From positions 49,330,091 to 49,394,090 of the forward strand of contig NC_053044.1 of the NCBI RefSeq assembly GCF_003473485.1: a DNA stretch of 64,000 nt, given 5' to 3'. The DNA is from Medicago truncatula. Lineage: Eukaryota > Streptophyta > Magnoliopsida > Fabales > Fabaceae. The position numbers and the translations under genes are program-made. The notes below the pieces were generated by a model. The model had not been told where the DNA came from, searched no databases, and saw only the letters and a list, made by a program, of their open reading frames with translations. This document shows positions 1 to 11,457 of this stretch, in pieces. Numbering within the stretch: the first letter of the stretch is position 1; every line of letters starts with the position of its first letter.

Positions 1-1978
1 CTTTATATATATATACTATTTGATTGATTGATTGATGATTTATAGTTGAATGGTATCGTATGTAATTTGTTGAGATATTTATGTTACACAAAATATTAGG
101 AATTAAATAAAAAATTCAAGTAAAATATTTAATAGATAAGATCAAAAGTTTCTTGAGATATTTATGCCAATTCAAATATAGGTTTTAAAAAATAGAAAGA
201 TAATAAAAATATTGCGAATAAACGTGAAAGTGACACGTGGCATAAAAAATATTACTTTATATATATAATATTGATATTGATTGATTGATGGTTTATAGTT
301 GAAGGATATCGTATGTAATTTGTTGTGATATTTATGTTACATAAAATATTAGGAATTCAATAAAAAAGTCAAGTAAAATATTTAATATATAAGATTAAAA
401 GTTTGTTGAGATATTTATGTCAATTCCAAATATTGGTTCTAAGAAAAAGAAAAATAATAACCAAGTTGTTTGGGCTCCAGTGGCAAGGAGCCCCTTCCAA
501 GGACGTATCCGGGGAATACCGGGTTCGATTTCCAGGGGAAACAACACTTGGCCAGTGCACATGCCTCTACGCATGAGCCGGATTAGTCGTTCACCATTGA
601 TGGGTCGGAAACCGGTGCGAAAGTTAAAATAAAAAATAAAAAATAAAAGTATTGCGAATAAATGCGAAAGTGACACATGACATAAAAAACCTTACTTTAT
701 ATATATACTATTTGATTGATTGATTGATGGTTTATAGTTGAAGGATATCGTATGTAATTTGTTGAGATATTTATGTTAAATAAAATATTAGGAATTCAAT
801 AAAAAAAGTCAAGTAAAATATTAATAGATAAGATCAAAAGTTTTTTGAGATATTTATGCCAATTCAAATATAGGTTTTAAAAAATAGAAAAATAATAAAA
901 ATATTGTAAATAAACGTGAAAGTGACACGTAGCATAAAAAAACTTACTTTATATATATACTATTGATATTGATTGATTGATTGATGATTTATAGTTGAAT
1001 GATATCGTATGTAATTTATTGAGATATTTATGTTACATAAAATATTAGGAATTCAATAAAAAAAGTCAAGTAAAAAATATTTAATGTATAAGATCAAAAG
1101 TTTGTTGAGATATTATGTCAATTCAAATATTGGTTCTAAAAAATAGAAAAATAATAAAAATATTGCGAATAAACGCGAAAGTGACACGTGACATAAAAAA
1201 CCTTACTTTATATATACTATTTAATTGATTGATTGATTGATTGATGATTTTATAGTTGAAGGGTATCGTATGTAATTTGTTGAGATATTTATGTTACATA
1301 AAATATTAGGAATTCAATAAAAAAGTCAAATAAAATATTTAATATATAAGATCAAAAGTTTGTTGAGATATTTATGCCAATTCAAATATTGGTTTTAAAA
1401 AATAGAAAAATAATAAAAATATTGCGAATAAAAATGAAAGTGACACGTGACATAAAAAACCTTATTTTATATATATACTATTTGATTGATTGATGATTTA
1501 TAGTTGAAGGGTATCGTATGTAATTTGTTGAGATATTTATGTTACATAAAATATTAGGAATTCAAAAAAAAGTCAAGTAAAATATTGAATAGATAAGATC
1601 AAAAGTTTGTTGAGATATTTATGCCAATTCAAATATAGGTTTTAAAAAATAGAAAAATAATAAAAATATTGCGAATAAACGTGAAAGTGACACGTGACAT
1701 AAAAAACTTACTGCATATATATACTATTGATTGATTGATGATTTATAGTTGAAGGATATCGTATGTAATTTGTTGAGGTATTTATGTTACATAAAATATT
1801 AGGAATTCAATAAAAAAAGTCAAGTAAAATATTTAATATATAAGATCAAAAGTTTCTTGAGATATTTATGTCAATTCAAATATTGGTTCTAAAAAATAGA
1901 AAAATAATAAAAATATTGCGAATAAACACGAAAGTGACACGTGACATAAAAAACCTTACTTTATATATATACTATTGA
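1..1978. repeat. Tandem satellite array, about 250 bp units (left end off window)
   Basis: About eight head-to-tail units begin near 1, 255, 694, 946, 1206, 1464, 1711 and 1957, each opening with a TATATA stretch followed by GATT-GATT microsatellite variation. Spacing is 246-260 bp, except the second interval (about 439 bp), which carries an insertion. Most units share the conserved block GTGACACGTGACAT, holding a CACGTG G-box core. Units diverge by small indels and substitutions. The array stops abruptly near 1978 and continues off the left edge. Confidence 0.9.
461..650 (+). mobile_element. SINE-like tRNA-derived insertion in the satellite
   Basis: About 180 bp of GC-richer sequence interrupts one satellite unit. 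It contains an A-box-like stretch (TGGCAAGGAGCC near 481) and a strong B box (GGTTCGATTTCC near 521), and it ends in an A-rich tail of AAAAATAAA repeats. The flanking A-rich satellite sequence is repeated at both sides, as a target duplication would be, though low complexity blurs it. No coding potential is evident. Confidence 0.6.
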
Positions 1979-2636
1979 TTTTAACATTAATGACATGGAA
2001 ATGAATTGTCTATTGATGGACCATGTAAGCAATGTCATGTATGATTCACATCATTAATGAGCATGCCACATCATCTAAAGAAGAGGGGGAGTAAAAATTT
2101 ATGTTGACTTTCTAAATATGGGACCAAAAAATTGGTTTTTGAAAAATGGGTATAAAAAATTAACAAAATTGAAAATTGGGGATCAAAATTGCATTTAAGC
2201 TTATATATAATGAAAAGGGGGGCTTGTGTAGTAAGAAAACTTATTTTTTTAGAAAAGTTATTTTGTTTAGCCAATAGTAATATAATTGCTGATGTCATGT
2301 CAGCTAGTGTCCTGGTGGACCACTTTAAAGCTAAACTTTACCTTATTACAAATCAGTCCTCATACAAAATATAAAGGGGAATTTCAATGTTAGTGCACAA
2401 ATGAGAATCTATGTTTAATTTTGATTTAATCAGGAAAACAATTTCAATAAGTAAAGATATAACGACACACCTTATGGGCAAATGTGCAACAAATGTGCAA
2501 TACACCATATAATCTGACGTGGCATGGATTAAATACACAAATGCTCAATGATTGGCCATTTAACTTTACCAGAAAAGTCATTCTCATGACTTCAGCATAG
2601 AATTTTCCTAAAGAAAATAGCATGTTTTGGCTATTT
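1979..2636. other. Non-coding AT-rich stretch
   Basis: No gene is seen. Short phrases such as GGGACCAAAA near 2120 and GACGTGGCATG near 2516 resemble the ends of Mutator-like MITEs, but no matching pair of termini or target duplication could be set. Confidence 0.4.
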
Positions 2637-3080
2637 TGTGTTGACTTTTTCTCTTTTTAAAATTACCCTCGACTTTCAATACAAATAGTATATATAACAA
2701 ATATATTAGAGTAAATTCAAATATTAAAATACAAGTGTACAAACACGATATGAGTATATACATTTCAATTTTGTTTCTTTTCTCCATTAAAAAGTGTAAT
2801 AAACTAGATGAAAATATCTATACTTATTTTTTTCATTATCTCAATTATATTTTTAAACAACTTTTTCTATAATAAAAATTGTTATTGGTGTCATTAAAAA
2901 AAAAAGAATTTAGATTATATTATATATATATAATAAAAATTGTTATTGGTTTTATTGAAATAGATAATCTTAGTTAGTTTGATTTGGTATAATTTGAAAG
3001 CAAAAAACAATTATATTTATACTTTTAATCAAAATCAAAATTTCATAAAAAAAACACCGTTCATAATTTTCAAATGTTAG
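2637..3080 (+). repeat. Dispersed direct repeat, copy 1
   Basis: This stretch runs parallel to 8756-9080. It shares, in the same order, GTTGACTTTTTCTCTTT, CAATACAAATA, TTTTTCTATAATAAA, TTGGTGTCATTAAAAA, TTTTAATCAAAATCAAA and CCGTTCATAATTTT. Copy 1 is longer because of an internal TATATA expansion and a re-duplicated TTGTTATTGGT segment. No ORF is present; it is probably a transposon remnant of unknown class. Confidence 0.7.
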
Positions 3081-3845
3081 CGCAATAAAACGAGCAGAGA
3101 AACTGGCAAGTGAGTGCTCTTTTTGCTAATAATAATAATAAGAGTGATTATAAAATAATAACTACAAATTAACATAAAAATCATGCACATTATACATATT
3201 TATCATTTAAAAATTTATATAAAAAATACAAATATTTGTTACTAATGTATAAAAAAATATTGGACATCCCCATAATTTTTTTTTTGACAGATCATCCCCA
3301 TAATATTTAACAATAACTATTCCAATGTTTTTATCATTCTTATTTCTCAATGCAACAAACATCACAAAGCGTTTAAACGAACAACAACACACATTTTGAC
3401 GCTCAACCTGTGTGGAGCACGGATCGGTGCTTAGCTTGTTTTGTTGGAAAAGATAATACTCATCTCAGTTGCAAAGTTCATGTTAAGCTAGATATTAATT
3501 CAAACCACCAGTCCCGGGGATTCAAGATGCACAAAAGCTTATTTTGCATGCTGGGAACTAAATCAAATCTCGGTTGTGAACAAAACATCCTAATATAAGC
3601 TACAAGTTAATTTTTATTGGTCCAACATGTGATTAATAAGAAGCCGCACATATAATTGTGGAATATCAACCAACAAATTATTTTTTGCTGAAGAGCACTC
3701 ACTTAAGATTACTTAATTTAAATCTGGAGTCTGGACACAATCATGTAAGTTTATTTGAACAATTTGTTTCTCTATCCATTGATGATAATTAGTTATAACT
3801 AGACAGACAATTATAACAATCTCTCCTAATTAAGAAGTTGAAAAC
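3081..3845. other. Non-coding AT-rich stretch upstream of the F-box remnant's 3' end
   Basis: No supported gene. A short open frame around 3410-3598 has no recognisable domain and no splice context. Confidence 0.35.
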
Positions 3846-5140
3846 TCAGCAATCTACCATGTAAACTTGTGCCGATGGCGAATTTTGAAGCAAGAAGTTA
3901 ATTATTCCATCAGGTATGGGTGCAGATGGTTCCAATCCTGCTTTAAACGATTTTCTTAACTTTGCAGCTTCTTTCCGCGACTTAATTTCCTGTAACTTGG
4001 CCTCCATCAGCATCTTGCAAAACCTATATGCAAGTGGTTCCCTTTTCACTTTCAATACTTCAAGTTACCTAATGATGGGAGCTTGATCTTCAAAAATTAG
4101 AATTTAAGGAGAGAACCTAAGTGACAAGGGATGAGGGAGAGTCAATTTTATGAAGGTCAATTGAGTTTTTTTTTTAAAAAAACGTCTTAAAAGAAAGTAG
4201 CAATCAAAACCTATCAATTTATGGTAACTGAAGAGTACTTGGAGTGATTGTCATTTGTCAATGATTTTGTATTAGTGAGCTCAAACAACCAGCTGAATAG
4301 AAACCGAGGGAGGCTTCATTTCCATTGACCGAATTTCGGCATAAATATCTACATGATTAACATAAGAAAGACTGCTCCCAAATAATTTCTGATACGGTTT
4401 ACCAATAAAAGCAAATGCACCAATACTTGGAGTGCATAGCTCAATTTCTTAAATATCATAGGAGTAATTACACACTGTAAAATTGACAAGTGTGGCACTT
4501 GATATGCAAAGGGTTGGTGCATCCTTCAAAGCACAACTATAAAGGACCAAACTATTCAACCGGTTCAAGGTTGAAAATGGCTTGACGCTTGCACTATTAT
4601 TGCCGGCACAAAAGGAAAAATTCCCTAGATGCAAGGTAGTTAATGCTGGAAAATTGAAAGATTTTGGAAACAATGTTTTTTCCTTAATATCTGTTCTAGG
4701 GTAAGCATAAAGCTTAAGATATATTAAAGTCTCACATGAAAAGATTCTATTAGGAAAAAGTCCCACAGATGATAATGGAGTCCTAAGTGCAGGACATTGT
4801 GAAATAGCATAATTCACAACCTTTTTGAGTAGGCGAGGCTCAATTCAACCACACTTGCAACAATCTAGAGTGTGGAGTGTGATAGAGGAATCACTGAGAG
4901 ATAAAACCTTCGACACAAATTTGGTGAATATCTTGAATGTTTGAAAGTCATAAGAATAGAATGTAAGATTTGGAAGTTGTTTCTAGATATCCTTGCATCT
5001 TGGGGACAAAATGCAAGTTCCAACAACGGCATCTTTGACCTTAAAAAATGAAAGTATGTGAAGGATAATATAGTCATGTAAGTCACTTGAGTCTATCTAC
5101 GTTTTCACTCGCGCTGAGCATTAATCTCTTCATCGGTGGT
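3846..5140 (-). pseudogene. F-box/LRR (FBD-type) protein pseudogene 1
   Basis: Read on the minus strand, the pieces follow family order. An F-box core (DYIILHILSFF..VKDAVVGTCILS, about 5080-5005) is followed by an LRR/RNI-like middle (4817-4330) and a C-terminal exon (4068-3846) ending SPSAQVYMVDC. The C-terminal exon keeps its acceptor (CATTAG before 4068). The gene is broken: a frameshift lies just before the F-box near 5088; in-frame stops sit after the F-box near 4987, near 4842 and near 4452, the first two at places where the family would have Trp-like TGG codons; a further shift lies near 4285. Intact members are substrate adaptors of SCF ubiquitin ligases. This copy cannot give a full protein. 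Confidence 0.85.
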
Positions 5141-5715
5141 GGGATGATGGCCTCATCAGATCAATTAGACATTCAGGTTATAATACCTAATAATCATAAA
5201 AGCTTAAAACAACACGGAATGATTTTCTTCAATACAAGTAATTATGCAATTCTATACCGAGCTTCTGAAATTGAAAAAATCTTATTCAAATAATTGAAAT
5301 GTAGATACAATCGAGTAAACATAGAAAGTAGATTGGGAATAAATTGAAAGGGAGTTCAAACGAGAGAAACAAATTTTGTATTTACCATACAACTTTTAAT
5401 AAAAGAATATGTTCATATTATTTTCCTTAAAATGAAATGCAAGACATCCGCGTAACGCGTGGGTCAAAATCTAGGAAATATACAGAGATATTCTCGGAAA
5501 TATTGACCTTGATGGTAAGTGCTGCGCAGTATCTAGTCTAAAACAGTGCAATTTCTTCCAGCCTGATGTTTGTAGATGGCTTTTTATTCACAGCATCTTA
5601 GACTGATGATATTCGATCCGATTAAGGACTGCAGGCAAAGCTCATATAATTTTTCTGTTGACTTTAACTATTTTTTAACTCATAGTTTTATTTAATTTAC
5701 ACTCTTTGCTTGCAA
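5141..5715. other. Intergenic stretch before the solo LTR
   Basis: No gene recognised. Short frames are low-complexity or antisense to the F-box pseudogene. Confidence 0.35.
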
Positions 5716-5720
5716 CTGCA

Positions 5721-6419
5721 TGTGAGAGTTAACTTAAAATCAGGATCTGCAAAAATCGTGCCACGATGGAGAAACAACGTGCCACGATGGTTGAAGATTT
5801 TCGTGAAGTAAGTCACTGGAAAAATCGTGCCACGATGGGATTGCAACGTGGCACGATGGTGCGCTGACAACGAATAACAGAAACCTATTTTTGGGTGCAG
5901 ATTTGTTGAAAATTTTAAGCGATACTTTTACTATAAATATAGACCTTGTATCATAGTAAACTATGAGATAGAGGGGGCTGAAACAAGGGTTTAGAAAGGC
6001 AACAACAAAACTAGGGTTTGTATAGATTTTGTCTCTTTGGAACAAACAATAAGGTTTGAGGGTTGATTCACCTTGGGAAACACTATTAGGATTGAGTCTC
6101 TTGGTTACGGGAAGAGGTTGGGACTTTGGGTAGAATTAGGCGGGAGACTTATTCTTGTAACTCATTGATATCTCTTTTGTAACGTTACTCATCATATAGT
6201 GGAACGGAGGGCTGCTCTCTCCCCCTAGACTAGGTCAATTTGGACCGAACTGGGTCAACAAATTCTTTTGTGTTCTCTCTTCTCTTCTTTTCTCTTGCTG
6301 TTTTCTACTTCTGGCTTGTGATTATAATTGTTCCATACACTTTGTTTTGGTTGCTTAACTATCCCTTGCTCCACACATCAAGTTTGTTATTGGTGTGATT
6401 TTTCATCGAATTTGCAACA
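5721..6419 (+). mobile_element. Solo LTR 1 (699 bp), Copia-like
   Basis: It begins TGTGAGAG and ends GCAACA, giving the TG...CA ends of an LTR. It is flanked by an exact 5 bp target duplication CTGCA (5716-5720 and 6420-6424). Inside are a TATA-like CTATAAATATAG near 5930 and a segment near 6210-6270 typical of Ty1-copia LTR 3' portions. No internal domain or second LTR adjoins, so it is a solo LTR. Four copies of an ACGTGNCACGATGG motif lie between 5755 and 5860. It abuts the 3' end of serpin pseudogene A. Confidence 0.85.
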
Positions 6420-6439
6420 CTGCAGAATGGCAATCAAAG

Positions 6440-7172
6440 GCAGTGCGTATAACAATGTAGCAGTAGCATTCAAAAGAAAGGATGGTCGGCTACAAGTCTA
6501 GTCGAGGAGTTATACCCTCGGTTCTCATTACAGCACAGGTTGCAGCAGCAGCTTCAGTGCCTTCTTCATTAACTTCAATGAAAGACTAGTGAAAAATGTG
6601 AGAAATATAAAGGTCTTGATTTGGATAGTCCACCATTTTTGTCAAACTTCCACGAGAGAAAGGTGAAACCACTCCTAACTCCTTCAACATATTAGAAGTT
6701 TCAAGCCCAAATGAAACATTGAATCTTGGAATTCTGAAGTCACCTACTTTGACTTTAGAATGACAAAGCTTTTGTGGTGTAGTAATGTAGATTCAGAAGC
6801 CACCTTCTCGACCAAAGCTGACAGTCCATCTTTTGCATTTGGAAGAAAAAAGTACATAGAGAATCGACGCTTATCTCCACCTTGCTCATAAGGGATACAA
6901 AGCACTTTAAAACCATCAAAAGCTCTAATAAATTGATCTTTCTTGCTGGTCATGAAGGGAACTTTGACTGAACTACCATTATGAATATGAAAATCGTAGT
7001 ATTTTGTTTTCGAAGGATCAAACGGTTGATTCCATGCTCCCTTAAAGTACAATGCATTAGCAAATATGAGTCTGGTTAAGTTGTTAACTGACCCTGGAGA
7101 AAGAATTTCTTTAATAAGACCATTTGTCTCTTTTTCAGCCCATAAATTCACGTCATTGGTCACTTCAACCGC
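6440..7172 (-). pseudogene. Serpin pseudogene A (exon 2 only)
   Basis: The minus strand encodes the second exon of a plant serpin (serine/cysteine protease inhibitor). It starts after a good acceptor (TTTGTAG before 7172) with AVEVTNDVNLWAEKETNG, then FANALYFKGAW, KVPFMTS and FSMYFFLPNAKDGL. The inhibitory hinge NEEGTEAAAAT is preserved near 6560, and the C-terminal VADHPF signature near 6490. Lesions: a frameshift near 6755, an in-frame stop just before the hinge (HIFH then TAG near 6585), and a one-base shift between the loop and VADHPF. Exon 1 and the final beta strands are missing. It is non-functional as an inhibitor. Confidence 0.9.
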
Positions 7173-8092
7173 CTACAAATATCATATTTAAAATTAAATC
7201 AAGCATCATCAAATTTAAAAATAACTTATGCAAATAGATAAGTTGAATTCTTTTCGCAAAGTATTGCAATAGAAGGTTTTCACTTTTTGTCAGTCTAATT
7301 TTTACTCATCGTGAAAGTTGTTTTTCATCAATTGTTCTTCTAGGAGTTGAATCTTATTGCTCTAGAATCATTTAGTCTAATATTCGTATGCTAAAGTATC
7401 AGGATCTGAAAGTTGTTTTCTCTTTAACTAGAAAATTTGAAGAGGCTTACTATTGAATCTTTGGAGAACTTAGTTGAGGTATTGTCTACACTCTTTTTTT
7501 ATTGATGTCATTCTAGAAAAAGAGACTTCCAGATCATAAAGGTATAGGCTACGTTTGAAAATCAATTTCAAGTGTGTTAAGTTTGTATTTTTTTTTTTTT
7601 GAAGAATTTAAAGTTTGTATTAGTAACTTATATTCTTAGTGTTAACAGAATTGAGATTGAGAGATTATAAATTGAGAATTAGAAAAGAAAGGAAACACAT
7701 AAACTCGGGTAAAATAATATGATTTTTGAGTGTTAATATATACGAGCAAAAACTCGAACTCTTCAATTATTGATACTCTATATCATTATTCAAATTTTAG
7801 TGTCAGTGTAGTTAACTGTTTTATTTAATCACATGCATTTATTAATTTTGACTTTTGTAGTGCCCCTCTAACTTTTTTTAACAAGTATTTTACATAGTTT
7901 AAATAATATAAATTATCCTTTAATATATATATAGGCAAAATTGAAAATATGGTGTTTTGGGCTACCGCCCCTACGACCCATGCTCAGGGCCATCCCTGCG
8001 TGTGAGTACAGATTATATGTTTCTATTTAACTGTCGTTTTAAAAGTGTAAGGATATAATTTATTGATTATACCTGAAAAGCATAATATATGT
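7173..8092. other. Non-coding; possible transposon end near 7930-8000
   Basis: No exon 1 of the serpin is found here. The sequence near 7957-8000 (GGGCTACCGCC ... CTCAGGGCCATCCCTG) resembles, in reverse, the CAGGGCCGGCCC terminus of the element at 29117, but the other end was not located. Confidence 0.35.
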
Positions 8093-8168
8093 AGGGGTCG
8101 TGGTTCGAACACTGGACATTCCACTTATTCATCTTAAGAGATGAGATTTAGTCACTAGTCTACTTGAC
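8093..8168 (-). mobile_element. tRNA-derived SINE-like fragment
   Basis: In reverse orientation the sequence reads AGACTAGTGACTAAATCTC ... followed by GTGTTCGAACCACGACCCC, which has a good Pol III B box (GTTCGAACC). It resembles a recurrent legume repeat with the same layout. No protein coding. Confidence 0.5.
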
Positions 8169-8530
8169 AGAAACAACATTGATACGAATTTCCAATGCAA
8201 AATAAAAGAACAATTTTGATAGAAAAAATAAAAGACTTCGTGAATGTTCAAAAAGAAGAAAGAATGGAAGACTCCTTCGAAAGAAGAGTGTGTGCAGAAA
8301 AATATGATTTTTTTTTGGAGGAGGAGAGTAAGTAACAATTGCTTGTTATGGAAAAAAGATGGCACGTATGTATTATTTTTATATCTCACATCAAATTTAT
8401 TGAAAAAGGAGTGTGTGCAAAAAAAAATTAATTTATTTGTGGATTAAAATGAGGTATAATAGGAAGAAAAAACTCCAAAAATTCATTTTCTTAATTTAAA
8501 TGTACTTTTCGAAAATGACATTTTTTTTAT

Positions 8531-8600
8531 GGTGGCCGGGGTTTGAACCTCAGACCTTGCATATATTATGCAAGGTCCATACCAACTGAGCTAAGCTCAC
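8531..8600 (-). mobile_element. tRNA-like element (SINE head or tRNA pseudogene)
   Basis: The reverse strand reads like a degenerate tRNA. It has a D-arm/A box TAGCTCAGTTGGTA, a long anticodon-position hairpin (ACCTTGCA with TGCAAGGT) and a T-arm/B box GGTTCAAACCCC, ending GGCCACC. The anticodon stem is too long and the loop is AT-only, so a functional tRNA is unlikely. A known style of dispersed legume repeat fits better. Confidence 0.65.
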
Positions 8601-8755
8601 AATGACTTCTAAAATGACATTTAAAAAGAAACACATGGATCTTGTATTTTCATTACCCGAAGAGGTTAGTAATTAATTACTCCCATTTTTTTTTAGAAAG
8701 AATGTCATCTATATCTATATTATATATAAAGAAAATAACATCTTTCAACTCTTTT

Positions 8756-9080
8756 GGGTTGACTTTTTCTCTTTCAAAAAATGTCTTCAATTCTCAATAC
8801 AAATAAATAATAATGTAACAAATAGATAAGAATAAATTTAAATATTAAAAAAATGTATATACCCTTAAACAATTTTTTCTATAATAAAGATTGTTGTTGG
8901 TGTCATTAAAAAAGAATTTAGATTATATTTATTTGTTATATCGTTGATGTCATTGAAATAGATAAATTAAACATGGTTAGTTTAGTTTGTTATAATTTAA
9001 ATGCAACAAACATTTATATTTTTACTTTTAATCAAAATCAAAGTTTCATAAATAAATACCGTTCATAATTTTAAAGTGAA
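8756..9080 (+). repeat. Dispersed direct repeat, copy 2
   Basis: Partner of 2637-3080, in the same orientation and order of shared blocks. It is preceded by TCTATATTATATATAAAG near 8713, which resembles a Helitron-like 5' end, but no CTRR hairpin end was found, so the class stays open. Confidence 0.65.
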
Positions 9081-9580
9081 CTTTTTGGGGTTTTTTTTTT
9101 TTTTTTTTTTATGTTATACTCTCGTTTTAACTTATCAATAAATTCATAATTTTTTTTGAGAGAATAAATTCATAATTTCTTAACACCATACATTTCACAT
9201 CTTTCTTTTGTAACAAACAGTTGATATACTCTCTCTTCAACTTCATATTATTATTATTCAAAGTAAAACTATGATCTTCAACTTCCCTACAACTTTTTTA
9301 ATCAACTATTGATTCAACTTTACTCAAAACAAAAACAAAAATAGGTAAAATTTTTAACAATGCTATAATTTTATTTTTGATAATAATGTTAGATTCCTAA
9401 TTATAAAATTTCTACTACATAATTCATCTTTATATGTAACAAAAATTTGTTTTGAAAAAACATTATTTTAAAAAAATAAAACTTTAATTTTTCTTATCTT
9501 TTCTTCCCTAAGTAACCGAACAAATTTCTTTTATTCGGTAACAAACTTTAATCCCTTCCTCTGTAACAAACTTTGCTTGC
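9081..9580. other. Promoter-side intergenic region of the phytocyanin gene
   Basis: AT-rich with a poly-T run near 9089-9110. No gene is seen. The repeated phrase AACAAACTTT(A/G) occurs near 9541 and 9567 just upstream of the TATA box. Confidence 0.4.
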
Positions 9581-9581
9581 A

Positions 9582-9592
9582 ATTATATAAAG
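9582..9592 (+). promoter_or_regulatory. TATA box of the phytocyanin gene
   Basis: TTATATAAAGG lies about 105 bp upstream of the chosen ATG (9696). This allows a start of transcription near 9615 and an 80-90 nt leader, normal for a short plant gene. Confidence 0.6.
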
Positions 9593-9695
9593 GCACCCAT
9601 TGTCCCAACAATGTCATCATAGCCTCCTTCCTCTCCAAAAAAACTTTGCTTGCCATATTGATTTGTTTTCTTCATTCCCCTCACAATCTATTAAA

Positions 9696-10447
9696 ATGAC
9701 ATTCTTTAAGGCTTTGGTTTTATGCTTCTTTTTAGCGATCACTATGCCATTGCCGACTCTGGCAACAAACCACATTGTTGGAGATGGTTTAGGTTGGACA
9801 GTTGATTCTGATTATACAACATGGGCTAGTGACAAAACCTTTGTAGTTGGTGACAGTCTCGGTAAGTATCATAATTAACTCAAGTTTTCAATTCAATTGT
9901 TTATTTTAGTTTTACAATTTACAAAACTAATGTTTGTAACTTTATTACTATGACAGTGTTCAACTATGAAGCTGGGTGGCACACAGTGGATGAAGTTAAT
10001 GAAAGTGACTATAATTCATGCACAACTAGAAATTCAATTAGTACAGACGGTAGTGGTGCCACAACCATTCCCCTCAAAAAAGCAGGAACTCATTACTTCA
10101 TATGTGCTGTTCCTGTACATTGCATAAGTGGTGGCATGAAACTCTCTGTTAAGGTTCAGGATTCTTCTTCTTCTTCTTCTTCTTCTTCTTCTGCTGCTCC
10201 TTCTGCTGCACCATCACCATCAGGAAAAGGTTCACCTTCTTCCGATGACACCCCCGCCGCAACAACAACCACCACCACCATTCCTACCATTGCAGCACCA
10301 TCACCATCAGGAAAAGGTTTACCTTCCGATGACACCCCCGCCGCAACAACCACCACCACTCCTACCATGCAAAGTGCATCTTCAGCTACTTGTATCTCAC
10401 CAATTGTTGCCTTCTTTTTTATTGTTTCATGGATCTTGATCAATTAA
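9696..10447 (+). CDS. Uclacyanin-like phytocyanin (blue copper protein), GPI-anchored
   Basis: Two exons, 9696-9861 and 9957-10447, with a GT-AG intron; the split codon restores VGDSL-VFNY. The product is 218 aa. Residues 1-23 form a signal peptide ending PTLA. A plastocyanin-like domain (about 25-122) carries the type I copper ligands His64, Cys105, His110 and Met116, and the disulfide pair Cys77/Cys111. Methionine as axial ligand points to the uclacyanin group. A Ser/Pro/Thr-rich arabinogalactan-like linker follows, and a hydrophobic C-terminus ([16 protein letters not shown]) fits a GPI-anchor signal. It probably acts outside the plasma membrane in electron transfer or wall-linked processes; the substrate is unknown. 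One oddity is HCISGGM, which seems one residue longer between His and Met than usual. The gene appears intact. Confidence 0.93.
10160..10352 (+). repeat. (TTC)n microsatellite and internal duplication in the phytocyanin linker
   Basis: A TTC run at 10160-10191 encodes ten serines. Downstream, a module coding PSPSGKG-(S)PS(S)[11 protein letters not shown] occurs twice (about 10205-10280 and 10300-10360), an in-frame duplication of the O-glycosylation-prone linker. Both are likely to be polymorphic in length. Confidence 0.8.
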
Positions 10448-11457
10448 ATATTGGTGTGAGATTATTTTCTAAGATATATATAGCCAGACAGAGGCCGTAC
10501 TTCTATCTTTTTTTATTCCTGTTCCGTATCATTATGAATTTGAATTTTTGTTTGATCTATTCAAACTCATTCTTGTGGTATTAATTACTAATCTAGTATT
10601 GTTTTTTCTGCTTAAATATTGAATGATTACTGGTTACTGATTTTTCTTTTTTTTTACTTCTTTGGTTCAATCTATGTGGGATCTTCTTATTTTGAGATCA
10701 GGGTAAAGTCCTAATTATTGTGAAAGAATCGAAGAATTTACGGTGGCAAAATTAAAATACCCATATTCACTTTGTAAACTCTCTTTATGCTCACGATGCT
10801 TTAATTTATAAATAGATTTCCATAAAAATCAATTTACAAAGATTTTTTTTTGACAAAATAAATTTACAAAGGTTGTTCTGCTGACGAAATTAAAAAAATA
10901 ATGAAAAGTTATTTATAATTTTCTTTTTAGTGTAAAAACTTTGTCACACTTAGTTTGGTTTGATCTGCATGTTAAGGGAACTGAAGAATTATAACTAAGT
11001 CCATGTGTATTTTACGAGGAGAGTTGAATCCAAAAGATTAATTCATTAGATAAAAGAATCTTATAATTTAAATACCACATCAAACTTCTTTAATTAACTA
11101 TACGACATAACACTGTTATCATGAGTTTAAAGTTCTTTGGCCATGATTTTTACAATATTTAATGTGTAGCTTTGGATCCATCGTGGTTTATATAATACTA
11201 GTACTATATTGTTAATTCTTTTTTATAACCTTGCAAATGTCTGTTTGGCTGGGCGATACAATGCATTGAATTTTCCCCCTTGAATTGAATATCACAACCA
11301 ACAAAATAATTTGGATAACTATACATACAAATAGTCAAAAAACAATAATAAAATACAACAAATAAAAATCTTAATTGTCTAACAAGTTACCAAATGACAA
11401 CACATATACAAATGAAATCTTATAACCAAAAGGAATATTTAAGTAAATATCAATACA
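10448..11457. other. Intergenic region between phytocyanin and ABCA genes
   Basis: Convergent genes share this 1 kb. It holds both 3' UTRs and AT-rich sequence. No further gene is seen. Confidence 0.5.

Noticed and set aside
395..676. Open frames on both strands across 395-676
   Set aside because: They run through the SINE-like insertion and satellite; overlapping both strands and not protein-like.
3410..3598. 62-codon frame with several Cys
   Set aside because: No recognisable motif; cysteines are not in a known finger spacing; AT-rich non-coding context.
8531..8600. Functional tRNA gene
   Set aside because: A and B boxes are good, but the anticodon-position stem is too long and no standard seven-base anticodon loop forms.
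10156..10443. Minus-strand frame rich in Val and Glu
   Set aside because: Antisense of the Ser/Thr-rich phytocyanin linker.
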